From Bifidobacterium myosotis (lineage in GTDB: Bacteria; Actinomycetota; Actinomycetes; Actinomycetales; Bifidobacteriaceae), in NCBI RefSeq assembly GCF_002259745.1, contig NZ_MWWW01000014.1:1-64000 (forward strand): DNA of 64,000 bases, written 5' to 3'. The notes under the pieces were generated by a model. The model was given only the letters and a program-made list of their open reading frames with translations, searched no databases and was not told where the DNA came from. Within the stretch, counting starts at the first letter, position 1; the number at the start of each line of letters is the position of its first letter. A program made the position numbers and the translations under genes. Shown in pieces: positions 63,431 to 64,000 of the stretch.

Positions 63431-64000
63431 ACGGGATGATCAACGAGCTGTGGCTGAGTGCCTCCGTTCTTACATTGTCGCCGGATGACTTCGATGGCGT
63501 GATTAGGACTATCGAAACGTTGAATTACGTGATGCTACGTGTAGTCATGGGCTTCCTCAATGGGTTCATCGCGGAACTACTTGCTTGCGCCGGGTTATTT
63601 GTGTGGCGAGTAGAACGGCGTCCTGATTTTCGTACCCGTTTGTGCATGGCGTTGATTAGCGCCGTTGCGGTTGCAGTGGCGACGTATTGGCCGGTGAACA
63701 TGATGATGAATGCCGTATCGGCCCAGTCTTTCGAAACGGGGGAGGGATTGATTGCCAATGCTTATATCTGGATTTGCATTATCAGATTCGTGTTGCTGTA
63801 CTTCATGTGCTATTGGGCCATACGCTTCTGTTTCATCATTGACACAAGACAGGGCATGTTTTATACGATTGCAGCGGTGGCGATGCAGCATTTGCTGTAT
63901 TGCGGAGCAAAGATTGTTACGCTGCGTCTGCCGGGAGACTGGTCTCGGGAGCATACTTGGCCGGGAGCAGTCGCGTTCTTCATAGTGACGGTGCTGTTAT
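63427..64000 (+). CDS. Membrane sensor, probable GHKL histidine kinase (N-terminal part)
   Basis: Open from ATG 63427 to the window end (191 codons). It starts MNGMINELWLSASVLTLSPD and has at least five hydrophobic segments (VMLRVVMGFLNGFIAELLAC, LCMALISAVAVAVATYWPVN, IWICIIRFVLLYFMCYWAIR and others). No kinase motifs are in the window; by position behind a LytTR regulator with a 4-bp overlap it is most likely the cognate AgrC-like sensor kinase. The identity is inference. Confidence 0.7.
   Translation, partial: MNGMINELWLSASVLTLSPDDFDGVIRTIETLNYVMLRVVMGFLNGFIAELLACAGLFVWRVERRPDFRTRLCMALISAVAVAVATYWPVNMMMNAVSAQSFETGEGLIANAYIWICIIRFVLLYFMCYWAIRFCFIIDTRQGMFYTIAAVAMQHLLYCGAKIVTLRLPGDWSREHTWPGAVAFFIVTVLL

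Overview
The window is a high-GC Gram-positive chromosome segment, almost certainly from Bifidobacterium. The evidence is a pyrF-gmk gene fusion directly behind carA-carB, the efp-nusB-carAB order, the actinobacterial families DUF3107, DUF3052, a DUF2342-type zincin and a Lon-like membrane protease beside a UvrD helicase, an LPXTG pilus locus and sulfur-amino-acid genes. The species cannot be fixed from the sequence alone.

Layout. 1-1.6 kb is accessory debris: the 5' part of an IS21-type istA, unrecognised decayed sequence, a 21-bp-phased palindromic array and two nested miniature elements. 1.8-10.9 kb holds regulated membrane functions: TetR plus a YhgE-like permease, MarR plus a heterodimeric ABC exporter, an XRE/DUF2975 pair and a sugar O-acetyltransferase. 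11-11.7 kb is a large repeat field. 12-19.7 kb is core: efp, nusB, carA, carB, pyrF-gmk. 20-24 kb has a DEDDh exonuclease, a Tet(M)-like GTPase and an esterase. 24.3-38.1 kb contains two PLP sulfur-amino-acid enzymes and an amino-acid ABC transporter, interrupted by a glutaredoxin, an XRE-membrane protein and a pilus locus (pilin, beta-helix adhesin, small HTH protein) without a sortase. 38.2-45.6 kb has SPFH, patatin, murI, dapF, VKOR, PHP and DUF3107 genes, with two more palindromic arrays and a cluster of miniature elements. 45.7-62.2 kb is core actinobacterial: a degenerate APH-like protein, UvrD helicase, zincin, Lon-like protease, DUF3052, tRNA-Val, a DivIVA-domain protein, dxr, ispG, a membrane alpha/beta hydrolase, recO and uppS. 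The window ends in a lower-GC LytTR response regulator and a partial sensor.

Functional links visible in the DNA. (1) The marR promoter region and the ABC-exporter promoter carry the same TTGTC-N9-GACAA dyad. (2) The two PLP sulfur genes and the amino-acid ABC transporter share a 26-27 bp box, TAAC-N4/5-CATA-N9-TATAG. (3) The pilin gene has a G8 tract that exactly fills the end of a 17-nt spacer between a -35 and a -10-like element, followed by a LacI-type operator, which suggests phase-variable and sugar-responsive piliation. (4) Four intergenic regions carry unrelated sequences built on the same plan: short units repeated at 21 bp (or 42, 63 or 19 bp) that switch orientation around a central axis. 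These phased palindromic arrays are the best candidate in the window for something undescribed.
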